Assembly (NCBI RefSeq): GCF_000003815.2
Contig: NC_049982.1
Coordinates: 10,129,947 to 10,193,946, forward strand
Reading direction: 5' to 3'
Origin: Branchiostoma floridae
Taxonomy: Eukaryota; Chordata; Leptocardii; Amphioxiformes; Branchiostomatidae
Length of the DNA: 64,000 bases
Part shown: piece after piece, positions 1 to 12,591 of the stretch
Layout of the letters: the number at the start of each line of letters is the position of its first letter
Numbering within the stretch: position 1 is the stretch's first letter
Position numbers and translations under genes: made by a program
Notes under the pieces: generated by a model
Seen by the model: the letters and a program-made list of their open reading frames with translations, nothing else
The model's database searches: none
What the model was told of the DNA's origin: nothing

Positions 1-2543
1 AGGATTACGTTTCCCTAACAGCTCCGCGGCGCGCTATCAAATGTAGTCACCCGGGGGATGGACGCACACACGTCGCTGAAACTGTCGTGCTGGAGATTCA
101 ACATATGGAGCAGGGAACTTTCGTACCTCATGCTGCGGATAGAGCTTCTACGTCGGCACTTGAAACATCTATGACGTGACGATTTTCAAAGGTAAGACTT
201 CAGAAAAAGTTGACATGTGCGTAACAATGACATGCGTCTGATTATACGCGAATATAGAAAAACATTTGAGTCAAAAGTTGAAATATTATAGTCACCACCT
301 CTACATCATAATGTACATAAGGATCACTTGGCTAATGTGACCAAATAAATGGGTTTTGGAAGTCCCTAAGGTAGGTAATTTTTTTCATACAAAATCAAAT
401 TTTAAATTTAATTATTTATATACCAACATTGCAGGCATACACATGAATATGTTAGCCTGAATGACTTTGATAGTTACTAATTCAAGAACAACACATATAC
501 AAGATACAACAATAACATGACAGGTACCCATTAACACAGGCATTGTAGCTACCTGTCCATATAGATCAGATTTTATCGGTCCAGTGTGTGGTCTTCTAGG
601 GCATTTTTAACTGTATTCTGTACAACAAGTCGTCACCATGGCTGAATCGTTCATTTGTGAAGATATAGGCTTCAGGAACATCACTGAACGAGATGCCGTG
701 GTGAGGCTGTATGAGAATTATGTTTAGACAGGGATGTTGACACTGCAATACAAATACGACCACAACGCCACTTGTTGTATGATCATAGTTTCATTGACAT
801 TGCACTTGAATGTTGTACATTATGTGACTATGCTTTGAACCAGAAAACCAGAAAGGCACTTCAAAATTTGCCACTATGTGTGGTAAGTGTACAGTACACT
901 TGGTATGAAGCTTGACTACACAGTGAAATATGAACGAGCTATTATGTGTTTATCTTATCAGCTAACGGTGCTTTTATCATAGATTGGAACAAAGATGACA
1001 TTTTCTGTTAACTCAGATATGTATGAAACATGTTCTTTGTAATCAGTGCAAAAAGTTGTGTACGTAGCCGACAGAATGTCAATATGATCGGATATGGCAA
1101 TGCTTTTGAAACATAAGTTATCGGTACTGTATAAAACTTGTTACGACTATCAGCAGTAGATCTAGAAATATAAGATTACACTTGGCACCAATCTTTAGGC
1201 TACCAACACTTCTGAACATGTGGCTAACACCCATGGAGAATTATGTGACATATAATTTCCTGCCATGTTTACTTTCACAACAAAGGTTATACCCCCTGTT
1301 ACCTGATAGCGTGGGAGAATAACACACCAAGTCTAGGTGTGTTCTACAGAAATATTTTGCGGAATTATCCATCATCTACAAGTATATTTAGAAATTTATT
1401 CTATTTCATTAATTTCAAATGCTATCAAAACATATCATATGGAATATTTTGGCCACTGCTATTTGTCCAAGAAGAACTTGGCTAACGTCAATTATCACAA
1501 ACAACATGGTCTGTAAAAGGAACCCACGGATTAGATGCCGTGTTAGTAGAACAAAATAATGAAATAGAAGGTTCCCCTTTCCGTTGTTAACCATACGGTC
1601 GTGGAAGAATGCGAACAATTGCAAGAAGGTGACACCAAGTACTTCGTCGTGTCAGCGTATCATTGATTTTTGTTGCTTTTCAAATCAAGGACATTTGTCG
1701 TGAATAAATTGTTTACAGAGCACACGAAACCCGAACCCATGGGGACAAGGGCCTACATCACTCATCTTAGCACCAGAGCAAAATATTTTCAAGGTTTGGA
1801 CAAAACAAATTATCAGAGAGTGGTGCTGGGCATGGAGCTGTCCTTCTAAGTGGTGCCTGAGCTTTCAAGTGCCCCGGTTTACATTGACTGTTAGTATTGA
1901 CAAAAACGTGAATAGTCCTGGTACAAACGCATGACGTTCTAAATGATACGTTATCTGCACTCTCTTTTTATTAGATATTATACCAGACGTTCTTGTAAAT
2001 CATTTCCTTACACAACTACAGAAGAACGCCTGTACAAAAGCACATATTACGATACACGTGTTCCATTATAAAAGCTGACAATATCGGCATTTTAACTGTA
2101 TCTTGTTGACTTGGTATGAACTTCTGCTTTTTCTTATAATCAAGGTGTGAAAATGACTGCTAAGATTTTTCATATGGTCTCAAGCTAGAGATATCGGAGA
2201 GTACTCTTAGTATGCAGAACAATGTTTGACATTTGCATGCAGATATGTACGCCGGGTAAGCCCAAACAAACTGGATAAGTCACGTACACTTGTTGCACGT
2301 ACATGGAATTTGAAGGTTTTGTTATGCCAGAATGGTGGCTAGTCCTCGTCAGTTATTATGTACCTCTCTCAAGCGCCATGTCAAGAGACTTACGTCCAAT
2401 TTCGGCCTCTTATATTTACAGGATGGATGACCCCATGTGACCGCTGCCTTGTGATTGGACAGTTCATGCCCTGTGAACGCATCCTAAAGTAGCGAACATA
2501 ACGTGTACTGCTGCGCTCATCCACGCGCAAAACAGCCACCAAG
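1..2543. other. Upstream region with little recognisable content
   Basis: Apart from the possible small exon at 638-882, I find no convincing coding exon, RNA gene or repeat here. A 69-codon reading frame on the minus strand (1415-1624) is hydrophobic but matches nothing I know and has no supporting splice sites. The last few hundred bases before 2544 should hold the promoter and 5' UTR of the KY-type gene. An inverted CCAAT-like box lies near 2454-2459, but I cannot place a start site. Confidence 0.4.
638..882 (+). CDS. Possible small coding exon, frame broken once
   Basis: An ATG in a strong Kozak context (gtcaccATGG) opens a 29-codon frame from 638 that stops at 725-727. The -1 frame becomes open at 715 and runs without a stop to 882, where a good donor (gtaagt at 883) follows. 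Joined by one -1 shift near 719-723, the two parts would give about 82 residues of ordinary composition, including the stretch RPQRHLLYDHSFIDIALECC. I recognise no family. It could be a real first exon with a sequencing error, a programmed frameshift, a decayed exon or chance. The closeness of the frame switch, the Kozak start and the donor are the only evidence. Confidence 0.25.
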
Positions 2544-5500
2544 ATGGGTTGCGGTGGATCCACCGCTGCGGCTCCCCATGGTACAACGATTGGTACTCAG
2601 ACAGACAGAAGTTTCGTTGCTCGACAAAAAGACAAGGAAGCCATTGAAGCCTCCAGCGGGAATGCCAAGACTCCTCGCCGCCAACTACGCCCTCTAGGCC
2701 GCGGGCCTGACCTTAACGCCATCGAGGCCGACGCGAGAAAAACTCTACAGCCCGCAAACGTCTTGCCTTCTATCAAACATGCTGGAGTTAATGATGGGAC
2801 GACTCAGAGGAATACAGTGCTGCCTCTGTATCACCCACCGCTACCTCAGATATCCAGCGAACGCAAAGCTGGCGGGTCAAGTCAAGAGGTATCTGTATTT
2901 TTTCTTCTTTTTAACGTGTAGTTCTACGTCCGGTAGCCAATGACATAAGTAGTCACCCGTTGTGTAACGTTAAATGTTATGTTGTTCTGCTCTAATTAGT
3001 CCAAAATGGCTACTTGAACTGCATTATTTTTATCCATGATCTGTCCTGCCTAGGGTATTTTCTAAAAACTTTTAACAACTTAGGTTATCGACTTTAAATA
3101 ATGTATTTCCACTTCTTTCACCACTTATTTTCAACGTCTCAAACATACTTTAGATGTCTCCGGCATGATGTTGAATACATTTGTTTCCAGTATCAATATT
3201 TTTCTTGCGTTCTCCAGTGATGTGTGTCGGTGGCAAATATATTTTGCCATCAGCGTTTGGCATTGTTTATAGTAAGGAAAGTGTGTGACAGCTGTTTCTG
3301 AAACGTGGTCTTTTGTTTATATCCGTCTCGAATAGTCAACAAGAACCTTTTTGCCAGGTATGTAGAAACACGAACAGCCGACGAACAAAAGAGGAAACGT
3401 GTAAAGCCAAACTGATATGACTTACATTGACACTATTCATATTGGCCATGGTACAACCCCTTCCCACACGACGGCGATCGCTGAGTGACCGTACAGCGAC
3501 CAAAATTGGATCCGACAATGATCGGAAGACAACACAACATCCAAATGTAAAAGAAATTAGCCTCCTTGGCAGACTTCTGGAGTGGCAGAATTTATTTTTT
3601 TGGAGCGCTGATTCACGATTCTCAACACAGTTCTCTTAGCCAGGAGAGGGAGCCTGTCGGATTCTGTGTGCGGTTAAATTTCGCTCTCCGGCACAGATCT
3701 AGAGAACCTTTATGTTGAAAATCGCGAATCAGAGCTCCCAAAAATAAAAACCGTCACTCAAGAAGCCTGCCGGAAGGAGACAAAAAAAGAACGTCCTTTA
3801 TCGGTGAGATCTATTCTGGCATATCAAGGTAATACTATATAAAGATAGTCTGTTCTTAACGTTTCTGTTGCCTGCTTATTACGTTATAGGCAACGGCGAC
3901 AGGGAGTCAGGGTAAACCCGTCGTCGCGAACGGCACAGAGACTCTCATCGTCATCCCAGACGAAACCTTCGACTCCAGCGATGACGACCTGAGCTCTATG
4001 GACGAGGCGGACGGGTATGGCTACAGTAACGGTGCAGAAAAGGTGGGAATCACCAGTATCGTAGGCACACAGTCAGGGAACCACCATGGTGAAACAGGGG
4101 GACAAAATGGAAAGAACAGTACCGACGTTAGCCCGACAAAAATGTTCTCACTGGGTGCCAAGGACACTGTTATAACCAGCGATGAGCTGATACGGGATTC
4201 AAAGGTCAACAATACCGAGACAGTAACCAACAGTACCGTCTCAGGAACAAATGACGCAACGGTGGTGGCTGCAAAGGCTGAGGAATCTCAGACAACACAG
4301 AATGCTGCCCAGCAGGTGAACGCACCAAGTGGAAATGGTCCGGTACCTGACAGAAGTGACAATGCCGATAACAATCCGCCGGAGAAAAACGCATCTGCTC
4401 AAGAGAACAACAACAATTCCTCGCCTACAGGACCAGTGGAACTTCTTCTACAAAACGGGGATACTCTGAAAAAGATCCATGTAGGGGATAACTTCAGCGT
4501 GGCAGTTAACATTGTAGTACAGGCCGTGGACCCTACAAGCGTTTTACAAAATGACCAAGCTGGGGCAGAACAAAATGGGGTTGTTGGTATAAACAGCGTC
4601 TCTTTAGCGAAAAATGTTGTGAAGGTTGTAAACAGCGTCCAGCCTGCGGCCACGGCAAGCGCACACGATGAGCAAAATGTACCGGTGCCAGGGAAGAACC
4701 TCTCGGAATTGACGGGTAATTCAGAATGCTCAGAAACCGTCGTCTCTAATGAAATCACAAATAATACAACAGACGAAAATGTGAACTTGAACAAAAACAA
4801 TGCCATAGATGCAAAAAGTCTTCCCGAAGTTATCGTGACTGATCATGAAGACAGTGAGGGACAAACGCAGAGAGCTGTTACAGATCAGATACTTGATAAT
4901 GCAACGGGTAAACAAAGAAAAATGATTCAACTGCTCTGCGGCTTTGACTTGAAGAAAAAGCTAGAGGAACGGAGAGAAATTCGAAAACACACGGATGAAC
5001 TTCAAAATAATGCAGAGGGGCGCTCAAGCAACGGGGATGTAAAGGAGCAGAATCTGTCCAACGAAACGATTGAGGGGAAAATACCAGACCCAAACGTTCC
5101 ACAAAGGAAAAGAGCAGCGGTGCTGGGCAAAGAGCAGATCTCACTGTTCAAGCACATAGAAGTACATGCCGTGTACCACGCACTTGAGGTAAGATAAACT
5201 TTGATCTATTCATACAGATCCTGTCAAGCATCTCTCTGTAATAATTGACCTTTGACCCCATACAGTGGTTAGGTAGGCTTTTAACAATAAGTGTTGGTGA
5301 CATGTTATACAACGATGTCACGATCTGTTGAGTCATCTCATGTCCCGCTACTATAGATCACTATTGCATGATGAGGGGGAACACTGTGTCATGACCCTGC
5401 ATTGGCGGTATCCAATTATTGTCCATGACAGAATAGAATGTCCTTTAGACGTCTTGTCATACGTGTATTTTAGCACTCACCGGTGATAGAAAGTGTAAAA

Positions 5501-8500
5501 TTTGGTTTACATGAAATAAGAATCGTGAATTTGCCTTTCCACAGCCCCCGAAAGCAGCTGACACCTTCGCATCACACGTGAAGGTCCTCCTCTCCGACGA
5601 CCTCTCCGACCTGGAGAAAGTGCGCATGCTCTTCCACTGGGTCACTGCGCAGAATCTACAGGATATGACGTTCGGCGATGACGTAGTTGAAGACTCCCCC
5701 CTCGGTAACCTCAAGGCCATCAAGGAGGGTAAAGGCACCTGCGCCAAGCTGTTTGAACAGCTCTGCTGGTATGTATTGTAACACTGTATTGACAAAACAA
5801 GCAAATGTTCCATTACAGATATCTACTTTAACTTATCAAATAAGGCTTGATGCAATCAACATCACGACAGTTTGTATCATAGTGATGGCGATCTATGACT
5901 TCAAGGAATTGCGTCGTCAGAAATGGTTATACATGCGAATGCAAAGTTGTTGTTATGTAAAAAAATTAATCATCATGTTCAAAGTATTCGAGCTTTTGAT
6001 TGTTTGTGTGTTTTAGAATGTGGTAAATGTACATGTAGTTAACTCAAACTCATACATAACTTCACTAGATGATACATTGAAAGTAATTACTGATGGATAT
6101 TCTAAGCACACTTTCCTTATCTCCCAGTGCTGCGGGTCTGAAGTGCCATGTGATCAAAGGGTACAAGAAGGGTGAGGACTGCCTGCCGGACCATGATTTC
6201 CACGCCCACCGTAAGCAGCACCGCGGGACGTGGAACGCCGTGATGGTGGACGGGGAGTGGCGGCTGGTGGACTGTCACTGGGCGGCGCGAGGAGTCAGGG
6301 CCATAGGTACGTGATTTGTCCGTATTTCGCATTGCTGGTATGTCACTCTGTGGTTATATTTTCTATAGCGTTTATGTGTGTTTGTGTGTATGTATATTAG
6401 AATACTGCAAATGAGGACATAATTTGCATAATTATTGAGAAAATTGTGTAATATCATTGTTATTCATAACTATAACACATGTAATTTATGATAAGTGGAA
6501 CCTAAAGAGACACCAATATGCAAATGTAGAACTGATTTGCATAATCCATGATAAATGATGCGAATTTTGTTCTTGTGTACGTTAGTCAATGATGAACATC
6601 ACCATGCATAAATCATGTCAATGTAATGTGTAAAATTTACAAGAGCTCTGAATATTTCATGGTGGTATGAGGTTTTCGAACTCAAGTTTTGTTTGAGAAC
6701 GAATACCCGTAATCAATACTTCCATGTTCCGTATCTGGTACATATGTGGAGACATAATCCATAACATCATCCAACGTTTTGTTTTCCTGTCTTAGAAGAG
6801 AATGGCGAGGCAATAGAGAACGTCAATGACGTCTACAAGTACGAAGAATTCTACTTCCTCACCGACCCCGAGGACCTGATTGACACCCACTTCCCGGACT
6901 GTCCCGAGTGGCAGCTCCTAGAAAAGTACCTGACGATCACCCAGTTCCAGTCGCGTGTCAGACGCTGGCCCATGTTTCACCGCCTCGGACTTGAACTAAA
7001 GAGCCATCGTGCGGTTGTGGTCATCCCTGCAGGGGACTTTGTGGAGCTGAGCGTTGGATTCTCCAAGGAAAAACGCAAGGAGTTTAGAATTGTCTATCAG
7101 CTGAAGACAAAGGAGGGAGGAACTGAAGTAGATGGCATCAGTCTGAACCGGTATGTGATACAAGAGACATGCGACAGCAATGAAAACTTTCTCATTGATG
7201 TACCAAAATCGGGCGCTTACNNNNNNNNNNNNNNNNNNNNNNNNNNNNNNNNNNNNNNNNNNNNNNNNNNNNNNNNNNNNNNNNNNNNNNNNNNNNNNNN
7301 NNNNNNNNNNNNNNNNNNNNGACGGGTGACGATGGTCCGAAAGTGTGTCAGTACATGATCGTTTCCGACACACAGAAGGACAACGCCGTACCTTTTCCAG
7401 AAAACTCAGGGACATGGGGTCCTGGCAAAGTACTGGCTACCAGCGGGATTTTCCCCGTGTCACACGCACGCGCAGTCGTTAGGTCCCAAGGTCAAGTTGT
7501 ACTGACCTTTCAAACCAACCGCCATCTTGAATTCAGACACAGACTGTACACTGCAGAGTTCGACGAAAAAGGACTAGAAAACTTCGTCGCACACTCTGTC
7601 ACAAAGCATAGAATTTCGTTTTATGTAAGAACTCCAGCAATAGGAAAGTACGGTCTTATCATATTTGCAAAAGACCCCAATGATGGCACTTTGAAACTTG
7701 TATATTCATATGTCATTGTGTGTGAGAAGGAACCAAATGGCATCAAATCATTCCCTGTCGTCCAAGATGCCCAATTCGGCACAAGGCAACCCTACTTCTC
7801 CGATTTGGGGCTTATCGAAAATGAAAACGCGTCCTACTTCTTGACGTCTGACAATGGCGAGGTTGAGGTACAGCTCGAAAACCCTCATCAGAAGCAGATT
7901 ATGTACTCGCTGACTCTAGAAACCAAGAATGGCATTGAGAAATTCAACCAGTACACTCTGGCGCAGGCATTAGGTGACAAAACCGTTCTTTTGCTACATC
8001 TACCTCAGGTAGGCGAATACGCCTTGCAGTTATTTGCAAAAGACACTCAGGGACGACAACGAAACGTTGTGAACTACTGCATCAGCTGTGATGCGGCAAA
8101 GGAAGACTGCAAACCTTTCCCTCGTCATAACAACAGTTGGGGTCCCGTATACTCCACTTTCTCTGACCTTGGCTTGGCATTGGACGTTCCACAACGCCCT
8201 TACGTCATCAGCAGGTCGGGCAAATACAACGTAAGTCTCGCCATGACGCAGCCGCTACTACTACGTCACCATTTATTCCACTGTGCGGGTGAAACCAGAG
8301 AGAACATGGACGACTTCGCCTTTTGCGAAACGATACGCCACAAGGCAACCGTAACGACTTGTTTTCCAAAAGCGGGAGACTACTGTCTGGAGATCTACGG
8401 CACGACATTTCCGCCTTCTCATGATGACCTTCCCCTCGTAGCAACATTCTTCATGAGATGCTTGCATCCCTTGGAGACCGGCTGCAGGACGTTTCCCCAA

Positions 8501-8782
8501 ATCATTGGGCGGATGTGGGGACCCGGATGTTGCCTGTACGAGCCATTGGCGGGTGTCTTGTCACGTGACAAGGAGGTGACTTTTAGAGTCGATGTCCCGG
8601 ATGCAGATGACGTAGTTTTGAAGAGTCCCGACTCCGTGACAGACATGAGCAAAGACCAGTCGGGAACGTGGACGGGCAGCTACGTACCTAGGGAATCGGA
8701 CACTTCCCTTTTGCTCCTGGGAAAATTTGACAAGAACGTAAACAGATATGTGGGGTTACTAGAGTTCAAATTTGACAGCTAA
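2544..8782 (+). CDS. Kyphoscoliosis peptidase (KY/hillarin)-like transglutaminase-fold protein
   Basis: Five coding exons: 2544-2888, 3890-5188, 5545-5768, 6128-6306 and 6796-8782; all junctions are GT/AG and in phase. The protein is about 1,320 residues, roughly twice the length of vertebrate KY. It starts MGCGGS, a good N-myristoylation signal with an adjacent palmitoylatable Cys. Residues 1-500 are polar, low-complexity and acidic in places (SSDDDLSSMDEAD). The transglutaminase-like core spans about 530-690: Cys614 in GKGTCAKLFEQLC is the expected nucleophile and Asp671 in WRLVDCHW the expected acid. The His appears in HRGTWNAV (His654), two residues upstream of its usual place before Trp. 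After the core come four or five beta-rich modules with FP...WGP signatures, the KY C-terminal architecture. Known KY proteins act at the muscle Z-disc and cytoskeleton and may bind partners rather than hydrolyse them. An assembly gap interrupts exon 5. Family assignment is strong; activity is uncertain. Confidence 0.9.
3561..3780. repeat. Fold-back (MITE-like) element in KY-like intron 1
   Basis: The left arm (from cctccttggcagacttctgg at 3561) matches the reverse complement of the right arm (ending gcctgccggaaggag near 3779) with scattered mismatches over about 90 nt. Matches include the pair gctgattcacgattctcaa (left) and ttgaaaatcgcgaatcagagc (right). The loop is about 40 nt. No coding capacity is seen. 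This is typical of a non-autonomous DNA element; I could not define target duplications. Confidence 0.65.
3890..5188 (+). CDS. Exon 2 of the KY-like gene: long disordered segment
   Basis: This single 1,299-nt exon (433 codons, phase 0-0) encodes residues 116-548, rich in Asn, Thr, Ser, Gln and Glu. Its only order is near the end: a charged, probably helical piece (FDLKKKLEERREIRKHTDEL) and the helix leading into the transglutaminase core (ISLFKHIEVHAVYHALE). Because it is phase 0-0, skipping it would keep the frame and join the lipidated N terminus to the core. Long reverse-strand frames here, for example 4399-4806, are shadows of its biased codon use. Confidence 0.8.
7221..7320. other. Assembly gap (100 N) inside KY-like exon 5
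   Basis: Exactly 100 N, a placeholder length. The frame left of the gap (ending VPKSGAY) and right of it (TGDDGPKVCQYMIV) do not agree over 100 nt, so the size is not real. Comparison with the two following modules of the same protein (GKYGLIIFAKDPNDG and GEYALQLFAKDTQG) suggests only about nine residues, around 27 nt, are missing. Confidence 0.95.
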
Positions 8783-9475
8783 AAACATGACCTCAGGTGG
8801 ACAGGATAGCTGATGTACCATAATAACACTGCCTTGAACTGTTACAACAATACAGTATATTGGTGTTTCCGACGACTATCACCAATGACTATTACATTTT
8901 CTGAATCTATGTTTTTCTTTTGTACAGCAATAAAAGACGTTCACAATCATAACGCCACATTTGTCAGTTTTAACTCTTTAAAATGTATCTGGAAGAAATA
9001 CTGGACACTTACTACTTACAATAGCTTCAGTTAGATCGATAGTATATTGTAGCTATTTAACATAACGGAAAATGTCATGCCTCGGTACACGCTAGTAATA
9101 GTAGGCAACTTTTCAAGATAATGAAGCTATTATACATGTGGCTGTTACAGCTCATTAATTTCTCAAATGACAACATTTATATTTACAGTAGTTACGGCAA
9201 CAATAGGTTTCTTGTACTTACAAAATCTTCTTAGCATTAGGACTACGTTGACAGGCACAGGCAAAGTTCTATCGATTCCAGTTTCCAAGTAATGACGCCA
9301 GAGTTTACAGTGATTATACTATCTTATGATACAGATTGAAACGTTGCTTAACGCCCAAGAGAAAAAATAACTGGCTTAAATCTAATGACATGGCGCCGGC
9401 GTTTTAAAAGTTTTGAAAAGTTAGACTAGACCTAGCCAGAATAGGCATATATACATAAGCTTTTCTACTGCTTTT
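8783..9475. other. Convergent intergenic spacer (3' UTRs)
   Basis: Holds the 3' UTR and poly(A) signal of the plus-strand KY-like gene and, from the other side, the 3' UTR of the minus-strand GTPase gene. I see no exon or repeat. A 73-codon frame at 8813-9034 lies in AT-rich UTR and has no support. Confidence 0.5.
8929..8934 (+). terminator. Polyadenylation signal of the KY-like gene
   Basis: AATAAA lies about 147 nt after the stop codon of the KY-like gene, in AT-rich 3' sequence. Its position fits a short 3' UTR. Confidence 0.6.
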
Positions 9476-12400
9476 CTAACTGTTATATATTTTCGTCAGA
9501 ACTCTGCTGAACACTTGCTTGGCCATTTGGGACGAGCTGCGCCTGCGCGTTCTGTTCTCCATCATTTTGCGCCTGCGCACTTCCCGACACAGTTCTTCAA
9601 TAGCTTCCGAGATGACGCCATCACCTAGCAACGCAGAACCTTCAAAATATCCACAGGACAACTCTTGTGCTAGTTTTTCTCCCTCGTCCGTGGAAATACA
9701 TCTCTCGTGCTTTAGGTCCATTTTGTTGGCCAGTATGACCGCGGTGACGTTGCGAGGTTTCTTGGCTTCGTCCAGAAACTCTTTCATCCTGCCGACGTCA
9801 TGGAAGCTCTGCTTGTCAGTCACGCTGTAGACCAATAGGAAGCCGTCACCCCATCTCACGTGACCCTCCCACTGTCGGCGATTATCCTGAAGGTATATTG
9901 GAAAATTTAGGAATTCTAAGGACAACACAATAACAAGTAATTTCTACGCTGGACTGCCACGCCCCTGCTATCTTTCGTACTCCTACCAAGAACAGTTTAA
10001 AAGACGATATAATCTTCCCCGAAGTTTCCAATCACATGAAATACTTGCTACAGGCATCCTAACAGAAAAGTTGAAATTCTCACCCCATACAGCTGGCCTG
10101 CCGTGTCCAAGATCTCCATGGAGACGACGTCATCGTCAACCAGCGTTTGGTGCTTGTATGAAAATTCTGAAAAGGAAAAAAAATGGATTAAAAAGTATTA
10201 CAACATAAGAAAATAGAGAGACAAATTAAAAAGCTTGAATATGCGTTTCTTAGTGGTATTCTGTAAACGATACTATTCAAAGACATTCACTTGTACTGAA
10301 AGATTGCTGAGTGAGTGCAAAACGAAGCAAGATCGCTAGATGTCGCCAGCCTCCAGCTTCAGTTTATACTGAAATGTACAATGTACTAGTATACACGTAC
10401 AGATGTGCAGGGGCGGCATGGTCAAAAGGCACTTATCAATGGATCTGTATTCTCTGACAGTTCTTGTATACATGTACCGTCCACACAACGTTAACACTGG
10501 GTGGTCGGTCGGAGAATTAGCCTCGTTTATATTACACGCGTGCGCAGAGTTACAACACCCTTGTAGACCCGTCAGCTGGTAACGAACCCAAATCCCTGAC
10601 GTGTCCCACAGTTCAGCCGGTAAAGCCTTAAAACAAACATTAAACTGGGTGGTGGGCGTTCGTGGGTTTATAATAGGTGAAGTTATACCGTGGAGAATTG
10701 GCCGTCTGCCGAACAAGAAGCTATTTTTACTTCAAAGTTGACTCCACTGCCCCTGGTTCAGCGTGGGCTAACGAAGCATATGCCCCCTCACCTACATGTA
10801 GATCTTTAGATTGATATAACTTTGAAGGCATATCAAAAGCAAGTCTGCAACGTCAGCGGAGTAGTGACGTGATATTCCAGCTCTGGTATGATTAGAATCG
10901 AGACTAGGAAATGCAGAAGTGATATGGCTTAGCGTTTGCAATGTAACGTTAGTTTTACTGTCATTTGAGTCATGGCTTCTCAGCCAGCGTACCGGTCAAG
11001 GTCAAAATGTCAAGTCTCAATGTTTGTTTTGTACTTGACGAGGGAGGCAATATCCTGTCACATATCAAACATAGGGGTCATATATATGCCACTGGTGAGC
11101 ACGCCATGTACTTGAAGATAGGTAATTATCTTAGTTTATGATGCCAATGTCACCTTGAAGGTGGGAGGGGGCGTTAACTTACCCAGAGTGGGGTCATACT
11201 CCCAGATGAACCTCCGTGTTAGATAGCGCACCACCAGGGCTGGGCATGGAAGGAAAAAAGTTACTGAAACACATGCAGTATACAATACACATGGGCAAGC
11301 AATGACGATAAGAAATCGGGTAATAATAATTTCGTTGCCCACGAAGTTAAACTGAAACATACTAGATCATTCTAGTCCAGATGAAAGTTTGCCAGCATCT
11401 AGATAGATACATTGTAGGTTCTCTGAGCACCCAGATCGCACGGAGCACAGTCAGTCTCAGATTTGTTTTTCCCTTCAAAAACAGCTAGCCTAGTGACCAG
11501 ATGCCCCCTTTCCCCATATCCTCCGTGCACTGACAGACACATCGAGCGATTTACAGTGTTTCCCATTGTGAGGCACACATGTCTGTCCAGCCGTCCAGAT
11601 GTTCGGTGCTGAGATAAACAATGTCCTGTAGACACGGCCTGTCCTGTTTGACCGGCAGAATCTCCGCAAACGTGGCGGGTGTAACGTTTCCCTGTGATAA
11701 CAGTGGTAAATCTACCGGGGCTGGTCTTTACGTCATAGGTGAAAACGACGGATAGTTTAAGTCCTGCTGTAGAGAACGGATGTAACTTGTCCTTTCGTGC
11801 CTCTTTGATGTTGCCGCTAAGGAAGGCATTGCAGATTTTTACAAAGCCCCCAGGCATATTTTAATAGACAGGGTACACCTATTTACAAAATCTATGGAAT
11901 AAATTTTAAACCTTTCAGTCGTTTCGCCTAAAAAGAGCGAGAACAAACTTCGCCGCCTTTGAAATATTACGCCATCCTCGAATCCACTAAATTGAGATAT
12001 TTTCTTTCATAAAAAGGTTACTCACAGGTTATCTGATAAACGTTTACCATATATGTATATTCCCAGTAATCTTGAATTAGAGCAAAATTAGAAGCAGCCC
12101 TGGAATGTGTTTTACGACGTGAGGCATATCTGTTATCTCGTCTCACCACACCATGACATCACACGCGTGGTGTTCCAACTTCTAACTACAGGATACTGAC
12201 CTTAAATTTGACGTCGTAGATGTCGACCATGACCAAATATGGTGATAAAGAAGCATTTTTGAAGATCCTTTAAGGACTAAAAAAGCACCATAACCGTGAC
12301 TGAAAAGCGTAAAAGTAAAGTGGTCTTGAGTGTTCTAAACTGGCCTGATAGTGCATGAGCCTGTCCAGATTATACATCATGTCATGCGTCAATGTGTATG

Positions 12401-12591
12401 TATTATGCTATGTATGTATTAAAGTGCTGCACAGCATGAACGCCTGAGTCTAACGCCTGTTACTAAACCAAGTAAACAATAAGAACAACAAAATTTGTCC
12501 CACCTGATTTACCGACGCCCATCCTTCCCATGACCACCAGCTTCACATCCGGGGTTTTAGCGCCAGATGCCGAGCGCTGATGATTGTTCAT
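9476..12591 (-). CDS. RERG-like small GTPase, paralogue A
   Basis: Four coding exons on the minus strand (12504-12591, 11183-11239, 10084-10166, 9476-9886) give 212 residues. G-box motifs: G1 GRMGVGKS (22-29), effector region WEYDPTLE, G3 DTAGQ (69-73), G4 NKMD (130-133), G5 SAL (160-162). The effector piece [11 protein letters not shown], the stretch [10 protein letters not shown], and the tail [10 protein letters not shown] with RRRSSS are hallmarks of RERG rather than RASL11 or RASL12. No C-terminal CAAX box is present, as in RERG, so it is probably soluble. The residue equivalent to Ras Gly12 is Met, and switch II is longer than in Ras or RERG. RERG binds GTP and limits growth in vertebrates; the role here is inferred. 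A tandem paralogue lies upstream. Confidence 0.9.

Noticed and set aside
1415-1624. 69-codon hydrophobic minus-strand frame
   Set aside because: No family match and no splice context.
4399-4806. 135-codon minus-strand frame within KY-like exon 2
   Set aside because: Shadow of the biased codon use of the plus-strand exon; the sense exon has correct splice sites and phase.
9476-12591. Assignment of the GTPases to RASL11 or RASL12
   Set aside because: [18 protein letters not shown] and CREVRRR are RERG features; RASL12 differs in the switch II region.
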